DNA of 64,000 nt from Clostridia bacterium (GTDB taxonomy: Bacteria; Bacillota; Clostridia; Christensenellales; CAG-138). The notes beneath the pieces were generated by a model. The model was given only the letters and a program-made list of their open reading frames with translations. It did no database searches and was not told where the DNA came from. The stretch's first letter is position 1. The number at the start of each line of letters is the position of its first letter. A program made the translations under genes and the position numbers. The DNA is taken from NCBI GenBank assembly GCA_017514685.1, contig JAFWJN010000024.1, positions 1-64,000 on the forward strand, in the 5' to 3' direction. Shown piece after piece: positions 26,928-36,399 of the stretch.

Positions 26928-28718
26928 TTAAAAATGTGTATCCATCATTCCGCAGAACGCATCCACCGGACTGATTCCCGTAAACGGACTCTCTCCTTCG
27001 ATCTTCCGGACAAACGCCCTGACCGAGGAATCCGACGCGTCATAGCAGTTGATAAAGTTCTTGATCTGCGGTACGTCCGCAAGATGGAACGGACAGTTGA
27101 AGGATGCGAAGATGACCGGAAGCTCATTCACATACCAGGGATTATCCCAGCCACCCTTGCTGATTGCCCATTCCAGACGCTGCGTGGTACGCATCGTCGC
27201 GGAAACATTCGCCACACAGATGACCAGATCATATGAGCCTGTCAGCGCTTCAATGCTGTTCTTCATTCCGTAAGCGCCTTTCTTTTTCAGGCTCTTGGAG
27301 AACTCCGTGCGCTGTTCCGTTGTCATGCCCGCCATTGCCTTCATGATCTTTTCCATCGGATCCTCATAGATCGTAACGGTATGACCACGGCTTTCCATCT
27401 CTGCCTTCAGCGTGTTGTAGAGTTTACTGCCATCCGCTCCCATGCCTGCCATTGCGACAATAGGACTGGGCTTCGGACCGACCGGAACGATCAGCACACG
27501 TTTTTTATCCGTGACCGGGAAGATGTTCTCACCGGTCTGCTTGACCAGCGTAATTGCCTTTTCGGAGACTTCTTCCGCAATCTGCTTATGTTCCGCGCAT
27601 CCGATAACCGCCAGACCTTCCTGAGAAGGGAACTTTTCTTCGGAATAATTCATCAGTCCCGCAAGAACTTTCAGACCCAGGATTCTGCGAAGAGCATCAT
27701 GCAGGCGCTCCTCCGTCAGTCTTCCATCGTGCAAAGCGGCAGTCATATAGCCGATATCTTCTTCATAATCATTATAGAACAGGAACATGTCGCAGCCCGC
27801 CATGATCGACTGCGGAACCAGTTCGCTGCGCTTTGCTCTGCCTGCAAGACCTACCATGTGGCTTGCGTCGGATACAACCAGGCCATTGAATCCGAGCTGT
27901 CCGCGAAGCAGATCGGTTAAGATTTCCTTTGACAGCGTTGCGGGGACATACTCGTCATCCTTCATGTCCGGATTGAACTTCTTCTGATAGGAAGGAAGCA
28001 TGATATGACCGGGCATCAGAGACTGCACGCCGGCATCGATCATTCCGCGGTACACCTTTCCGTAGGTCGCGTCCCATTCTTCGCAAGAGAAAGAGTTGAC
28101 GCTGGTCGCAATATGCGGATCACGCTCATCTACGCCGTCTCCCGGGAAGTGTTTCATTGCACAGAGGATGCCGCTTTCCGAAATTCCGCGGAAATATTCC
28201 AGCGACAGTTTCAGAACCATATCAGGATCATTGCCCCACGCGCGGGTGGAAATTGCCGGATTATGCCAGTTGTAGGTAATATCCACGATCGGAGAAAATG
28301 CCCAGTTCGAGCCCGTTGCCTTAGTTTCCCGGCCGCAGATCTGGCCGAGTTTATATGCATAGGCGGGATCTCCCGTTGCAGCAACCTTGATTTCCTGACC
28401 GACATTCGTTCCGTCGCTTGACGCGCCGTTTCCGCCTGCTTCCACGTTGACCGCGGAAAGTACCGGAATCTTGCTGTATTTCTGGAAATAGCGGTTCATG
28501 TTCCACATTTCCATGCGGGAACGCGGATTGAAGCGGATGCCGCCCATTTGCATGGTCTCTGCTTCCTCCTTGACAGCGGCCTCATCGTCTCCCGCCCCGG
28601 TCAGATGGATGAACAGTTGCTTGATTTTCTGTTCTTCGGTCATGGATGCGATAGTATCCTCGACCCAACGGATCTGTTCGTCATTCAGATAAAACGGTTT
28701 TACTTTCAGATTGACCAT
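26928..28718 (-). CDS. Glycoside hydrolase family 3 (NagZ-type architecture)
   Basis: Retains the beta-N-acetylhexosaminidase-type domain order, with a barrel and a smaller C-terminal domain. The KHFPGDGVDERDPHIA loop has the Lys-His pair and an Asp-x-His pair, the latter used by NagZ as general acid/base. The nucleophile Asp is in GLVVSDASHM. The protein has 596 residues from the ATG at 28718, preferred because GGGAGA lies six bases before it; an in-frame ATG six bases upstream abuts that site. No signal peptide is present, so it is cytoplasmic. It lies between the HAD and GH2 genes in one leftward operon. NagZ-like enzymes cleave N-acetylglucosaminides, but some members here are glucosidases or phosphorylases, so specificity is open. 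Confidence 0.9.
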   Translation of the reverse strand: MVNLKVKPFYLNDEQIRWVEDTIASMTEEQKIKQLFIHLTGAGDDEAAVKEEAETMQMGGIRFNPRSRMEMWNMNRYFQKYSKIPVLSAVNVEAGGNGASSDGTNVGQEIKVAATGDPAYAYKLGQICGRETKATGSNWAFSPIVDITYNWHNPAISTRAWGNDPDMVLKLSLEYFRGISESGILCAMKHFPGDGVDERDPHIATSVNSFSCEEWDATYGKVYRGMIDAGVQSLMPGHIMLPSYQKKFNPDMKDDEYVPATLSKEILTDLLRGQLGFNGLVVSDASHMVGLAGRAKRSELVPQSIMAGCDMFLFYNDYEEDIGYMTAALHDGRLTEERLHDALRRILGLKVLAGLMNYSEEKFPSQEGLAVIGCAEHKQIAEEVSEKAITLVKQTGENIFPVTDKKRVLIVPVGPKPSPIVAMAGMGADGSKLYNTLKAEMESRGHTVTIYEDPMEKIMKAMAGMTTEQRTEFSKSLKKKGAYGMKNSIEALTGSYDLVICVANVSATMRTTQRLEWAISKGGWDNPWYVNELPVIFASFNCPFHLADVPQIKNFINCYDASDSSVRAFVRKIEGESPFTGISPVDAFCGMMDTHF

Positions 28719-28720
28719 AG

Positions 28721-29575
28721 TCATTCTCCCTTGTTCTCAAAATTCCTGGCAAACTCATTCATCAGCTGTTCCTGCACGCTGCCATATTCCCCTTTCAGGA
28801 AAACCGGCAGATACGTATCTTTCAGCTTCGCCCAGCTTTCTCCTTCATGCCTTGTCAGAATCGGATAATACCAGACTCCGTTCGATTCGGAAGCATGTAC
28901 ATCCGGATAAGCGTCTCCAATCATCAGGACATTCTCTTTCTGATATCCCTTTTCAAGCATCCTTGCGATGCATTCGTCCTTCGTGCCGATTTCCTGACTT
29001 GTCATAACAGACAGATAATCCAGAAGTCCGTACGCATTCCATTCTTCGGTAATTGCGGCAAGGTTCGAACTGGAGATGACAGCAAGATCGACCTTGTCCT
29101 TCGCATATTCAAGCGCTTCGCGCACATTCTCAAACGGAGGTTTGTCCGCCGGCGTCAGCGCAGCAATTTTTTCATTCAGAGACTTGGACCAGCGCATTGC
29201 TTTTTTCAGCAGTGGATTCGAATCGCGGTCGATACGGGCCTGAAGACTTTTATTGGATAAGTCTCCCTCGCTGACCCAGTCTTTATAGTCATTCCATTCT
29301 TCCGGATCCGTGTGCAGATAAACGCCTTCCATTCTCTTCAGCATCTCATCCAGTGCTAAAAACCGGTTGATTCCGCGGCTCTTTTCATACAGATTGATAT
29401 CATTCCAAATCTTCTGAACCTCTTCCGCGTGATCAGTTAATTCCCATTCTTCAATGAAACTTTTTCCATGGCAGAAATTGTGTTTGCAGTTCATAGCATC
29501 AATGACGGTGCCGTCCGAATCAATACAAAGAACTTTTTCATGCTGTGGAACAAATGAGTCAAGAGATTGCAGCAT
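28721..29575 (-). CDS. HAD-superfamily hydrolase
   Basis: A 284-residue phosphatase-like hydrolase. The HAD motifs are in order: IDSDGTVID (nucleophile Asp, residues 17-25), ISSSN near 164, GTKDE with the conserved Lys near 195, and MIGDAYPDV near 215. Between motifs I and II is an unusually long helical cap of about 135 residues. The start at 29575 follows a GGGGGG site; an in-frame start 45 bases upstream would overlap the promoter. It is first in the HAD-GH3-GH2 operon. The substrate is probably a sugar phosphate formed after glycosidase action, but this is inference. Confidence 0.86.
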   Translation of the reverse strand: MLQSLDSFVPQHEKVLCIDSDGTVIDAMNCKHNFCHGKSFIEEWELTDHAEEVQKIWNDINLYEKSRGINRFLALDEMLKRMEGVYLHTDPEEWNDYKDWVSEGDLSNKSLQARIDRDSNPLLKKAMRWSKSLNEKIAALTPADKPPFENVREALEYAKDKVDLAVISSSNLAAITEEWNAYGLLDYLSVMTSQEIGTKDECIARMLEKGYQKENVLMIGDAYPDVHASESNGVWYYPILTRHEGESWAKLKDTYLPVFLKGEYGSVQEQLMNEFARNFENKGE

Positions 29576-29605
29576 AGCTTGCCCCCCTTTAAAGTTTTCG
29601 TAAAG

Positions 29606-29667
29606 AGCATACCATAACAAAAAGCCGTTGCCTATTCGAATTTTGGCTTTTTGATTCGGTAATTTGC
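29606..29667 (-). promoter_or_regulatory. Regulon promoter C (HAD-GH3-GH2 operon)
   Basis: On the minus strand, GCAAA (29663-29667) and a variant GCCAA (29643-29647) are 20 bp apart, then 8 bases, TAGGCA (29629-29634), a 17-base spacer and TATGCT (29606-29611). It is divergent from promoter D, and the two distal half-sites are 62 bases apart. Confidence 0.72.
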
Positions 29668-29729
29668 TTTTCTAACCTGTTTTTTGTCCAAAAAAGCATT
29701 CTTCTGAAGTGACCCCCACCAGTACTGTC

Positions 29730-29791
29730 GCAAATAAACTGACAAAAAAGCAAATTTTCAGATTTACTTTAGTTTTACACTCTCATAGAAT
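29730..29791 (+). promoter_or_regulatory. Regulon promoter D (GHL6-SBP2 operon)
   Basis: GCAAA at 29730-29734 and 29750-29754 (20 bp apart), 8 bases, TTTACT (29763-29768), a 17-base spacer and TAGAAT (29786-29791). This is the clearest member of the set; promoter E repeats most of its inter-site text. Confidence 0.82.
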
Positions 29792-29820
29792 AAAGGTATC
29801 AAAAGTCGAGGTGGATTCCT

Positions 29821-31776
29821 ATGCAGACATGGTGGACCAATTTCCCGTGGCGCGCGGTGCAGTCGAACTTCTGCGAGATCGATACAAAGAATTTTAACGA
29901 GGAAGCTTTTACCTCGGTTCTGTCCGATCTGCATGCAAATGCCGTCATCATCAACGCCGCAGGCATCATCGCATCTTACCCGACGAAACTCAAGGACCAG
30001 CCTCTGAGCGATTACCTTGACGGATTCAATCTGAAATCTCTTGTGGAAAAGTGTCATTCCATGGGGTTGAAAGTCATTGCCCGGACGGATTTTTCCAAAG
30101 TCCGCCGCGATGTCTATGAGTGCCATCCCGAGTGGGCGTACCGGCTTGCCAACGGCGGAATCATTGATTACAACGGATATGTGCACACCTGCATGCTGGC
30201 CGGTTATCAGAACGGATATATGGATCAGATTCTATCCGAGCTGCTTCATGAGATTCCTTTTGACGGTGTATACTGCAACATGGGAACCTTCTCCTCTTTT
30301 ACAACGGATTACAGCTACCGGATGTACGGCTCCTGTCACTGTGAAGCCTGCAAAGAAGGCTTCCGTAAACGGTTTGGAATGGAAATTCCCGATAAACTGA
30401 CACCCGGGGATCGTGCCAGCGAAGCCTTCAGCCAGTTTCAGCGCGAGGTCTCAGCTGCTCAGAAGAAACGTATTACGGATCTGATTCACTCCATTGATCC
30501 GAACATTGCTTACTGCTCCGTTGATTATGTCCGTCAGGAAGCGAACAGCGAATACGGAAGAGGACCTTTTTGGCAGTATGCCGCTTCCGATAACGCACGC
30601 GCGGTCCGCGGCATGAACCCGAACGCGGTCGCCTGCACCACCGATATGATGGGATTCTATCACCGCTGGGTTTCCGTCACTCCCGCTCTGCAGGAGCTTC
30701 GGCTCTGGCAGGCGATGGCAAACTATGCCGGCCTGGATTACTATCTGTTCGGAAGGCTGGATACCCGGGAAGACACCAGCGCGTTTGACCGCGTCAAAAA
30801 GGTGTTCTCTTTTGCCGAAAAGCATGAAGATGTCCTCATCGGCACTTCGGACGCAAAAGTATTATTAATAAAAGAAGCTTATCAGTACCCGAACAGTGAG
30901 GAACGCGGCTGGATCCGTGTTCTGACCGAGTCGCATATCCCCTTTGATGAGACCCTGATCGGCGGTCTTGGAAAGATTGATCTTTCCCGCTACTCCGCTG
31001 TGATTCTGCCTGACAAAGGAAGGTTCGATCCTCGGCTTCTGCCGAAGCTGGAAGGATTTGCTTCAGCCGGCGGAGTAGTTCTCGGTTCCGGGAAACTTCC
31101 GAGAAGTTCGGAATCACTGTTTGGCATTGAAAATGCTGAAGAGTTCGATGAGGCCGTCATGGGAGCCTGCGTGCGCATCCGCCCGGAAGACCTTTCCTCT
31201 TTCCCGTCATTTTCCGACAGGAAACTGGTTCCTGTTGGGAAGGCATATCAGAAGCGCCGCTACGCGGACGATGTGAAGATTCTCGGAGGATATGACGCTC
31301 CCCAGCGGTTCGGTCCTCCGGAAGCATGTTACGCAACAGAGCCGACCCTTCCTTTCCCTGCTGTCGCAGTCAGGCCGGTCGGTTCTGGAAAAGCTGTATC
31401 GGTCCCATGGTTTCCGGGTCTCTGCTACTATGAAGAAGGACTCGATATCTGGAATCTGTTCATGACCGACGTCCTTGCCCTGTGCGGCTGCCGTTCCATC
31501 GCTCCCGGCGCATGCCCCATGGTGGAGATCACGCTCGGGCACAAGGGAGATACCACTCTGATTCAGTTTGTAAACGGAACAGGACATTTCGGAAAAAGTT
31601 ATTTCGATCCGGTTCCGGTCTATGATACAAAGGTCTCGATTCCCTGGAACAAGGAATCCTTCCGTGTTCGCGATATTGAGACTGAAGATAACACGGAAGC
31701 GGTTATAAAAGACGGCATCCTGACTGTAACACTCAGACGCCTTGACGCCTATGCATGCATAGCCGTTCAAGAATAA
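29821..31776 (+). CDS. GHL6/GH42-like TIM-barrel glycoside hydrolase candidate
   Basis: A 651-residue protein with no signal peptide. The N-terminal barrel (WTNFPWRAVQSNFCEIDT; AVIINAAGIIASYP; MGLKVIARTDFSKV; DGVYCNMGTFS) resembles hypothetical glycosyl hydrolase 6 and related GH29/GH42-type barrels. The pattern CHCEACKEGFRKRFG is common there. The middle (VLLIKEAYQYPNS; YSAVILPDKGRF) is the flavodoxin-like trimerisation region seen in GH42 enzymes. A beta-sandwich tail ends the protein. No proven activity is known to me for this subgroup, and the catalytic acids cannot be assigned with confidence. It is the first gene under promoter D, 35 bases before the second solute-binding protein. Confidence 0.8.
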   Translation: MQTWWTNFPWRAVQSNFCEIDTKNFNEEAFTSVLSDLHANAVIINAAGIIASYPTKLKDQPLSDYLDGFNLKSLVEKCHSMGLKVIARTDFSKVRRDVYECHPEWAYRLANGGIIDYNGYVHTCMLAGYQNGYMDQILSELLHEIPFDGVYCNMGTFSSFTTDYSYRMYGSCHCEACKEGFRKRFGMEIPDKLTPGDRASEAFSQFQREVSAAQKKRITDLIHSIDPNIAYCSVDYVRQEANSEYGRGPFWQYAASDNARAVRGMNPNAVACTTDMMGFYHRWVSVTPALQELRLWQAMANYAGLDYYLFGRLDTREDTSAFDRVKKVFSFAEKHEDVLIGTSDAKVLLIKEAYQYPNSEERGWIRVLTESHIPFDETLIGGLGKIDLSRYSAVILPDKGRFDPRLLPKLEGFASAGGVVLGSGKLPRSSESLFGIENAEEFDEAVMGACVRIRPEDLSSFPSFSDRKLVPVGKAYQKRRYADDVKILGGYDAPQRFGPPEACYATEPTLPFPAVAVRPVGSGKAVSVPWFPGLCYYEEGLDIWNLFMTDVLALCGCRSIAPGACPMVEITLGHKGDTTLIQFVNGTGHFGKSYFDPVPVYDTKVSIPWNKESFRVRDIETEDNTEAVIKDGILTVTLRRLDAYACIAVQE

Positions 31777-31811
31777 TCCACTTTCCAAGATAAATAAATA
31801 AGGAGAAAAAG

Positions 31812-33638
31812 ATGAAACGCGCTATATCTCTGATTCTGTGCACCCTGATGCTTCTTTCGACACTGCTTATGTTCGGATGCGGTGGCGAAGCCTCTGAAGG
31901 CGGTTCCGACGGTACCGCACCGCTCAAAGTGACCTGGTGGATCCCCGTCGGAGAAGACTCGACTTATTATGACAGTTACGAGCAGAATCCTGTCGTCCGG
32001 TATTTTGAGACGATGGAATTCAACGGCCGGAAACTTGATTTTTCCTTCATGGTTCCGATTTCCGGTGCTGAGTTGGATAACTTCAACACGCTTCTCGCTA
32101 CGGAAGACTACGCTATGATCATGGATATGAGCCGTTCCGTCACAAGCGCGGCAGAACTGTATGAAGACGATGTCATCTATGACCTGACCGATTATGTGGA
32201 CAAGTACATGCCCAACTATAAAAAGGTCATGGAAGAGCATCCGGAAAGCAAGCAGTATCTGTATTCCAACGTGAACGGTGAGCAGCGCATTCTCGCGATC
32301 TCCTCGATCACGCATCAGGTGCTGAATAATTTCATGGGCTGGCTGTACCGCCGTGACTGGATCGCCAAGTACGGCGTCAATCCTTCCACCGGTGCTGCAT
32401 TCACCTACTCGAAAGATGAAAACGGCTGGCATGACGATGTCATGTTCCCAAGCTGGTATAACGAAGATCTGAAAGCAAAGTATCTTGAGATCGATCCTTC
32501 CTGGGACGGTACCTGTCCGGTATACATTTCCGACTGGGAGTGGATGTTTGATATCTTCACAAAGGCACAGGCGGATCTCGGCATTGCAGACGGCTACTGT
32601 CTGTCGGTTTACTTCAAAGGCTATAACGAAGACGGATCCCTGTTCTCCTCGTTCGGCGGAGGCGCTCCCCTCTGGTATCTGACAAAAGACAACAACGCGG
32701 GCTTTGGCGGTGACACCGAATCCATGCGTGCCTATCTTGAATGCCTGAACAGCTGGTACAATAAGGGCTGGCTCGACAAGCAGTTCGCGGAACGTACGAC
32801 CGACCAGGCCTATTCGATCAACACCTCCGCTTCTCACGCCGGCAAAGTCGGCATGTTCGTCGGCCGCAGAGCCGAGACCGGCGACCTGCTGGATTCTCCC
32901 GATATGCCTTATACCAACGGCATTATGATCCAGGGCGCTTATCAGCCGATCAACGACCTGTACGGCAGCGAAGAATGCAAATACAAAGTGCCGGATTCGA
33001 TGTATCAGTACAGCCATGTCCGCAACTCCCAGGTGATTACCAAAAAGGTTGCGGAAGAAGATCTTCCGACCATTCTCGCCTTCTTCGATTATCTCTTTAC
33101 AACTGACGGCGGCCTGAAGCTCTGCTTCGGTCTCACAGCGGATGAAGTCAAGGAAATCAATGATCCGACCTATGCGAAATTCGGTCTGGAATACGGTTAC
33201 TATGAAGACGGCATCAATGAAAAAGGCTATCCGAATTATGTCCGCAATCCTGCCACTAAGGAAGACAACAACCTTGCCTCCGCAGTCGCCGGCAAGCGTA
33301 TGTCCATCGGTCTGTATGACTGGGGCTTTGTGGATGCCCTGAATCAGAGCTATACGCCGGAAGCGGTCCAGTGCATGATGGCCTGGGATCATTACCAGAA
33401 TTACGGTTACATCCAGAAGCAGACCAACGACCAGTTTACCGCTGACGAATCCATCCAGTACAACAAGACCAAGGCCAACGTGGATACCTACATGTCCACA
33501 CAGGTCCCGCAGTTCATCACCGGCAAACTGAATGTCAAGGATGACTCCAACTGGAACGACTATACCAAGATGCTGAAAAAATACGCTCCCAACAAAGTTA
33601 CGGCAGCCTATCAGCGCATCTGCGATCTGTATCGATAA
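31812..33638 (+). CDS. LplA-like ABC solute-binding lipoprotein 2
   Basis: A 608-residue lipoprotein paralogous to the protein at 20.3-22.1 kb. The lipobox is LMFGC, then the mature part begins KVTWWIPVGEDSTYYDSYE. It shares long identical blocks with protein 1, such as NPSTGAAFTYSKDENGWHDD and SHAGKVGMF. It is in the GHL6 operon and ends just before a strong terminator. Two such binders with one permease pair suggest that two related ligands enter through one channel. A third paralogue survives only as a 44-codon scar at 13.2 kb. Confidence 0.92.
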   Translation: MKRAISLILCTLMLLSTLLMFGCGGEASEGGSDGTAPLKVTWWIPVGEDSTYYDSYEQNPVVRYFETMEFNGRKLDFSFMVPISGAELDNFNTLLATEDYAMIMDMSRSVTSAAELYEDDVIYDLTDYVDKYMPNYKKVMEEHPESKQYLYSNVNGEQRILAISSITHQVLNNFMGWLYRRDWIAKYGVNPSTGAAFTYSKDENGWHDDVMFPSWYNEDLKAKYLEIDPSWDGTCPVYISDWEWMFDIFTKAQADLGIADGYCLSVYFKGYNEDGSLFSSFGGGAPLWYLTKDNNAGFGGDTESMRAYLECLNSWYNKGWLDKQFAERTTDQAYSINTSASHAGKVGMFVGRRAETGDLLDSPDMPYTNGIMIQGAYQPINDLYGSEECKYKVPDSMYQYSHVRNSQVITKKVAEEDLPTILAFFDYLFTTDGGLKLCFGLTADEVKEINDPTYAKFGLEYGYYEDGINEKGYPNYVRNPATKEDNNLASAVAGKRMSIGLYDWGFVDALNQSYTPEAVQCMMAWDHYQNYGYIQKQTNDQFTADESIQYNKTKANVDTYMSTQVPQFITGKLNVKDDSNWNDYTKMLKKYAPNKVTAAYQRICDLYR

Positions 33639-33659
33639 TGTTTTCTTCCTCCGTATGTG

Positions 33660-33690
33660 GGTGGTCCCGGTGATCCGGGACCGCCTTTTT
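33660..33690 (+). terminator. Terminator after solute-binding protein 2
   Basis: GGTGGTCCCGG pairs with CCGGGACCGCC (one G-T pair) around TGAT, followed by TTTTT at 33686-33690. Confidence 0.85.
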
Positions 33691-33701
33691 GATACAAAGA
33701 T

Positions 33702-33718
33702 CCCGGTCAGCGACCGGG
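33702..33718 (-). terminator. Hairpin after the leftward dehydrogenase
   Basis: CCCGGTC/GACCGGG around AGC, 38 bases past the stop codon of the minus-strand dehydrogenase, followed on that strand by ATCTTTGTATC. The T-tract is weak, so this is a tentative terminator. Confidence 0.5.
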
Positions 33719-33756
33719 TTCTTCACAAATTTACTATTTCTTTCTTTGTTACATCG

Positions 33757-34863
33757 TTACATCCATTCGGACGGATCCGTCCAGTCCCGTTTCCCGAGGA
33801 ATTTATCAAAATCAATCTGCGCGATCTGTTCCTTGGTCAGCTTGGTATTCAGCATTTTGGACCATCCTCCTTCCGCCTTGCCGTTGTCTACGGCATCGGA
33901 TGGACGGAGAAGATTTCTCATAGGCTCTCCTGCTTCAAACTTGTGCGCATTCTCGCGGATGATCTCGATGCTTGCGGCTGCACGGTCAGGAACCTGCGGT
34001 GTTGAATGCGGAGTAATATAGACGTTTTTCATTCTCCACAGCGGTGATTCCGGAGAAAGCGGCTGTTCCTCGAACACATCCAGTCCTGCTCCGGACAGCG
34101 TTCCGTCATTCAGTGCTTCAATCAGATCCTCCGTGCAGACAACGCCACCACGCGCCATATTGACTAGGAACGCTCCCTTTTTCACCATACCCAGCGTTTC
34201 TTTATTGATCATATGATAGGTCTGGTCGGTCAGAGCGATGGTCAGGATGATAAAATCGGATTCCCGCAGAAGCGGCTCTATGGTGTCTCCCTTTTCAATC
34301 GCCAGCTGCTGTTCAATATAATCAAAGCCGGGCACCTCATTGAGATTATAGGAGATAATATTCATTCCAAGCGCATGCAGGCGGGAAGCCAACTGCTTTC
34401 CGTTGTTGCCGAGACCGACAATTCCTGCCGTTCTTCCGTAAAGGCCTCTCCAGGTATTCATGCCTTCCACGCCCCACTGACCTTTTTCCTGGGCTTCCAG
34501 CAGTTCCTTTGTGTGATAGCATCCCTGCAGCATAAAGTAAATGCAGTGTTCTGCCAGAACCGGCGCGCTCCGCCCCGCTGATCCGGTGACCGGGATTCCG
34601 CGTGCGAACACTTCCGGTCTTGCCGAACCGTTCAGTCCGGCATGATCGCAGTGAATCCACTTAAGCGTATTCTCACCAAGCAGGCACGGGTCAACGTCCC
34701 CAAGGAGAATTGCGGCATCCGCGTCCCGGACCTCTTTTTCGAGGAGCTCTTTATCATAAAAAGGAACATATACAAACTTTGCGTCCGGAAAAACGTTCCG
34801 CAGCGCGCGCATGTTTTTCTTATTGTACCAGACAGTGGTCACCACTTTTTTGATCTTCGGCAT
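33757..34863 (-). CDS. D-2-hydroxyacid dehydrogenase, second copy
   Basis: A 368-residue NAD-dependent dehydrogenase of the phosphoglycerate-dehydrogenase-like group. It has the loop GLGNNGKQLASRL (near residue 148), catalytic Arg in NMARGGVV, Glu in DVFEEQPLS and His in ITPHSTPQ. About 45 extra residues follow the usual end (TKLTKEQIAQIDFDKFLGKR), an uncommon C-terminal tail. The start has an AAAGGAAAAG site and its own regulon promoter (E), divergent from the AraC gene. It is only distantly related to the copy at 23.6 kb, so the two probably oxidise or reduce different acids. The substrate is unknown. Confidence 0.9.
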   Translation of the reverse strand: MPKIKKVVTTVWYNKKNMRALRNVFPDAKFVYVPFYDKELLEKEVRDADAAILLGDVDPCLLGENTLKWIHCDHAGLNGSARPEVFARGIPVTGSAGRSAPVLAEHCIYFMLQGCYHTKELLEAQEKGQWGVEGMNTWRGLYGRTAGIVGLGNNGKQLASRLHALGMNIISYNLNEVPGFDYIEQQLAIEKGDTIEPLLRESDFIILTIALTDQTYHMINKETLGMVKKGAFLVNMARGGVVCTEDLIEALNDGTLSGAGLDVFEEQPLSPESPLWRMKNVYITPHSTPQVPDRAAASIEIIRENAHKFEAGEPMRNLLRPSDAVDNGKAEGGWSKMLNTKLTKEQIAQIDFDKFLGKRDWTDPSEWM

Positions 34864-34916
34864 AAACTTTTCCTTTCCGGTTTTCCCTTGGATGGAATAC
34901 CGCTTTTATCGTTTTT

Positions 34917-34978
34917 ATCATAGCACATCTGATTTTCAAACGGTGTTCTTTCGTTCGCTTTTTTGTTCTTGTATTTGT
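34917..34978 (-). promoter_or_regulatory. Regulon promoter E (second hydroxyacid dehydrogenase)
   Basis: On the minus strand, ACAAA (34974-34978) and GCGAA (34954-34958) are 20 bp apart. TATGAT (34917-34922) begins exactly 31 bases after the proximal site, and the intervening -35 (34940-34945, CACCGT) is poor. The text between half-sites shares CAAATA and ACAAAAAAGC with promoter D, which supports homology. Confidence 0.74.
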
Positions 34979-35089
34979 GAAAAAACTCCGATTATCGCAA
35001 GAATATCTCGCTTGTTTCTCTTTTTTCTGACATTCTTTTTACATTTTCTCATTTGGAACAAAATAACATACATTTTCGCTAATTTATGG

Positions 35090-35119
35090 TTGTGCGAATC
35101 AGCTGACGGAATGTATAAT
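35090..35119 (+). promoter_or_regulatory. Promoter of the AraC-family gene
   Basis: TTGTGC (35090-35095), an 18-base spacer and a consensus TATAAT (35114-35119), 30 bases before the start. It has no paired half-sites, so the regulator is probably expressed constitutively. Confidence 0.6.
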
Positions 35120-35148
35120 TAACATATCAAAAATACGTGGAGGATCAT

Positions 35149-36390
35149 ATGGAGCTAAATGAGCGGATCCGATTCTTTCTGAATCTGATGTCCTGCAGCC
35201 AGAACCTCAGTTATTGGCAGTTTGATTCCAACAGTTTCGATCTGCTGGAAACGACCAGTCCTTACCGGGACGATCCGTCTTTTATCCGTCTTGTGTTCGG
35301 TGATGAGAAGCGGTTCCAGGCGATCAGCGCCTATGGCGAGGCACAGAACAGTCCTCTGATTTCCTATAACGGAATCGATCTCTGCTGGGCGACCATTTTT
35401 GAATACGAAAACGGAAAAGTTTCCAGGCTGCATGTGCTAGGACCGGTCTATAACAGTGACATCTCCGTCAATGCAATTGAAAAGGAGTTGGACCGTCATT
35501 ACATGTCCCAGCGGTTCAGGCGCCGCGCGATCAATCTTCTCGCTGGACAGCCGGTTCTGAGTGCGACGCGCTTCTGGCCATATGTGCAGATGCTTCACTA
35601 TACGGTCAACGAGGAGAAAGTTGGCATCGATGCTTTCCGCTATGACAGTTCCAACGCTCCAAAGGCGCGAAAAGCCTCAGCCCTGATTCCCGAGGATAAT
35701 CCGAAGGATGTTTCCATTCATGCAGGTGTTTATCAGTCACAGTCCGAACTGTTCGCGAAAATTGAACGCGGTGATATCAACTACGCAGGTGCTCTCAACA
35801 ACGCGGTCAGCAAGGCATCCTACGGATCCTCCAGTTTCGGCACTCCTTCCGAAAAAGCGAATGCCTACGCAATCAAATTCATCACTCTCTCCGTCCAGGC
35901 AGCGATCCGCGGCGGTCTTGCCCCGGTCATCGCGTATTCCGTCGGGGATTATTATGAGACGCAGATTGCCCAGACGCAGAGTCTGGCCGAAAAGAAGAAC
36001 ATTCTGGACAAAATGTTCGAAGACTTCGTCCGCCGTGTCCACAAGCTCAAGCAGAGAAACGATATCTCCTCTCCCATCCGGACCTGCTGCGACTATATCA
36101 GCCTGCATATTTACGATGTCATTGATCTCGAGAAGATGGCATATGTCATTGGATATACCAAGTACTATCTTTCCAGAAAATTCAAGCAGGAAATGGGCGT
36201 CAGCATCTGGGATTACATCAATGAGCGGAAAGTGGAAGAAGCCAAGCTGCTTTTAGCGGACCCGAATCTGACGATTCAGGATGTTGCAGACAAACTGAAT
36301 TACTGCTCACGGAGTTATTTTTCCGAAGTATTCAAAAATATCACCGGCCAGTGGCCATCCAGTTTCCGTACTGAAGAACTGAATCAGTGA
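35149..36390 (+). CDS. AraC-family transcriptional regulator
   Basis: A 413-residue regulator. The last 100 residues carry two helix-turn-helix units: DLEKMAYVIGYTKYYLSRKF and LTIQDVADKLNYCSRSYFSE, followed by FKNITGQWPSSFR. The N-terminal 300 residues are an unassigned sensing domain with no clear cupin motif. The ATG at 35149 is used rather than a GTG 12 bases upstream because GTGGAGG is then at the right distance. It sits in the middle of the island, divergent from promoter E. It is the only AraC-type gene in the window, so it is the best candidate to bind the six half-site pairs. Two membrane-protein genes follow it in the same transcript. Confidence 0.93.
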   Translation: MELNERIRFFLNLMSCSQNLSYWQFDSNSFDLLETTSPYRDDPSFIRLVFGDEKRFQAISAYGEAQNSPLISYNGIDLCWATIFEYENGKVSRLHVLGPVYNSDISVNAIEKELDRHYMSQRFRRRAINLLAGQPVLSATRFWPYVQMLHYTVNEEKVGIDAFRYDSSNAPKARKASALIPEDNPKDVSIHAGVYQSQSELFAKIERGDINYAGALNNAVSKASYGSSSFGTPSEKANAYAIKFITLSVQAAIRGGLAPVIAYSVGDYYETQIAQTQSLAEKKNILDKMFEDFVRRVHKLKQRNDISSPIRTCCDYISLHIYDVIDLEKMAYVIGYTKYYLSRKFKQEMGVSIWDYINERKVEEAKLLLADPNLTIQDVADKLNYCSRSYFSEVFKNITGQWPSSFRTEELNQ

Positions 36391-36399
36391 GGTGCCGAT

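Noticed and set aside
31767..33392. 541-codon open frame opposite solute-binding protein 2
   Set aside because: Antisense to a clear family member, without family signal or ribosome site.
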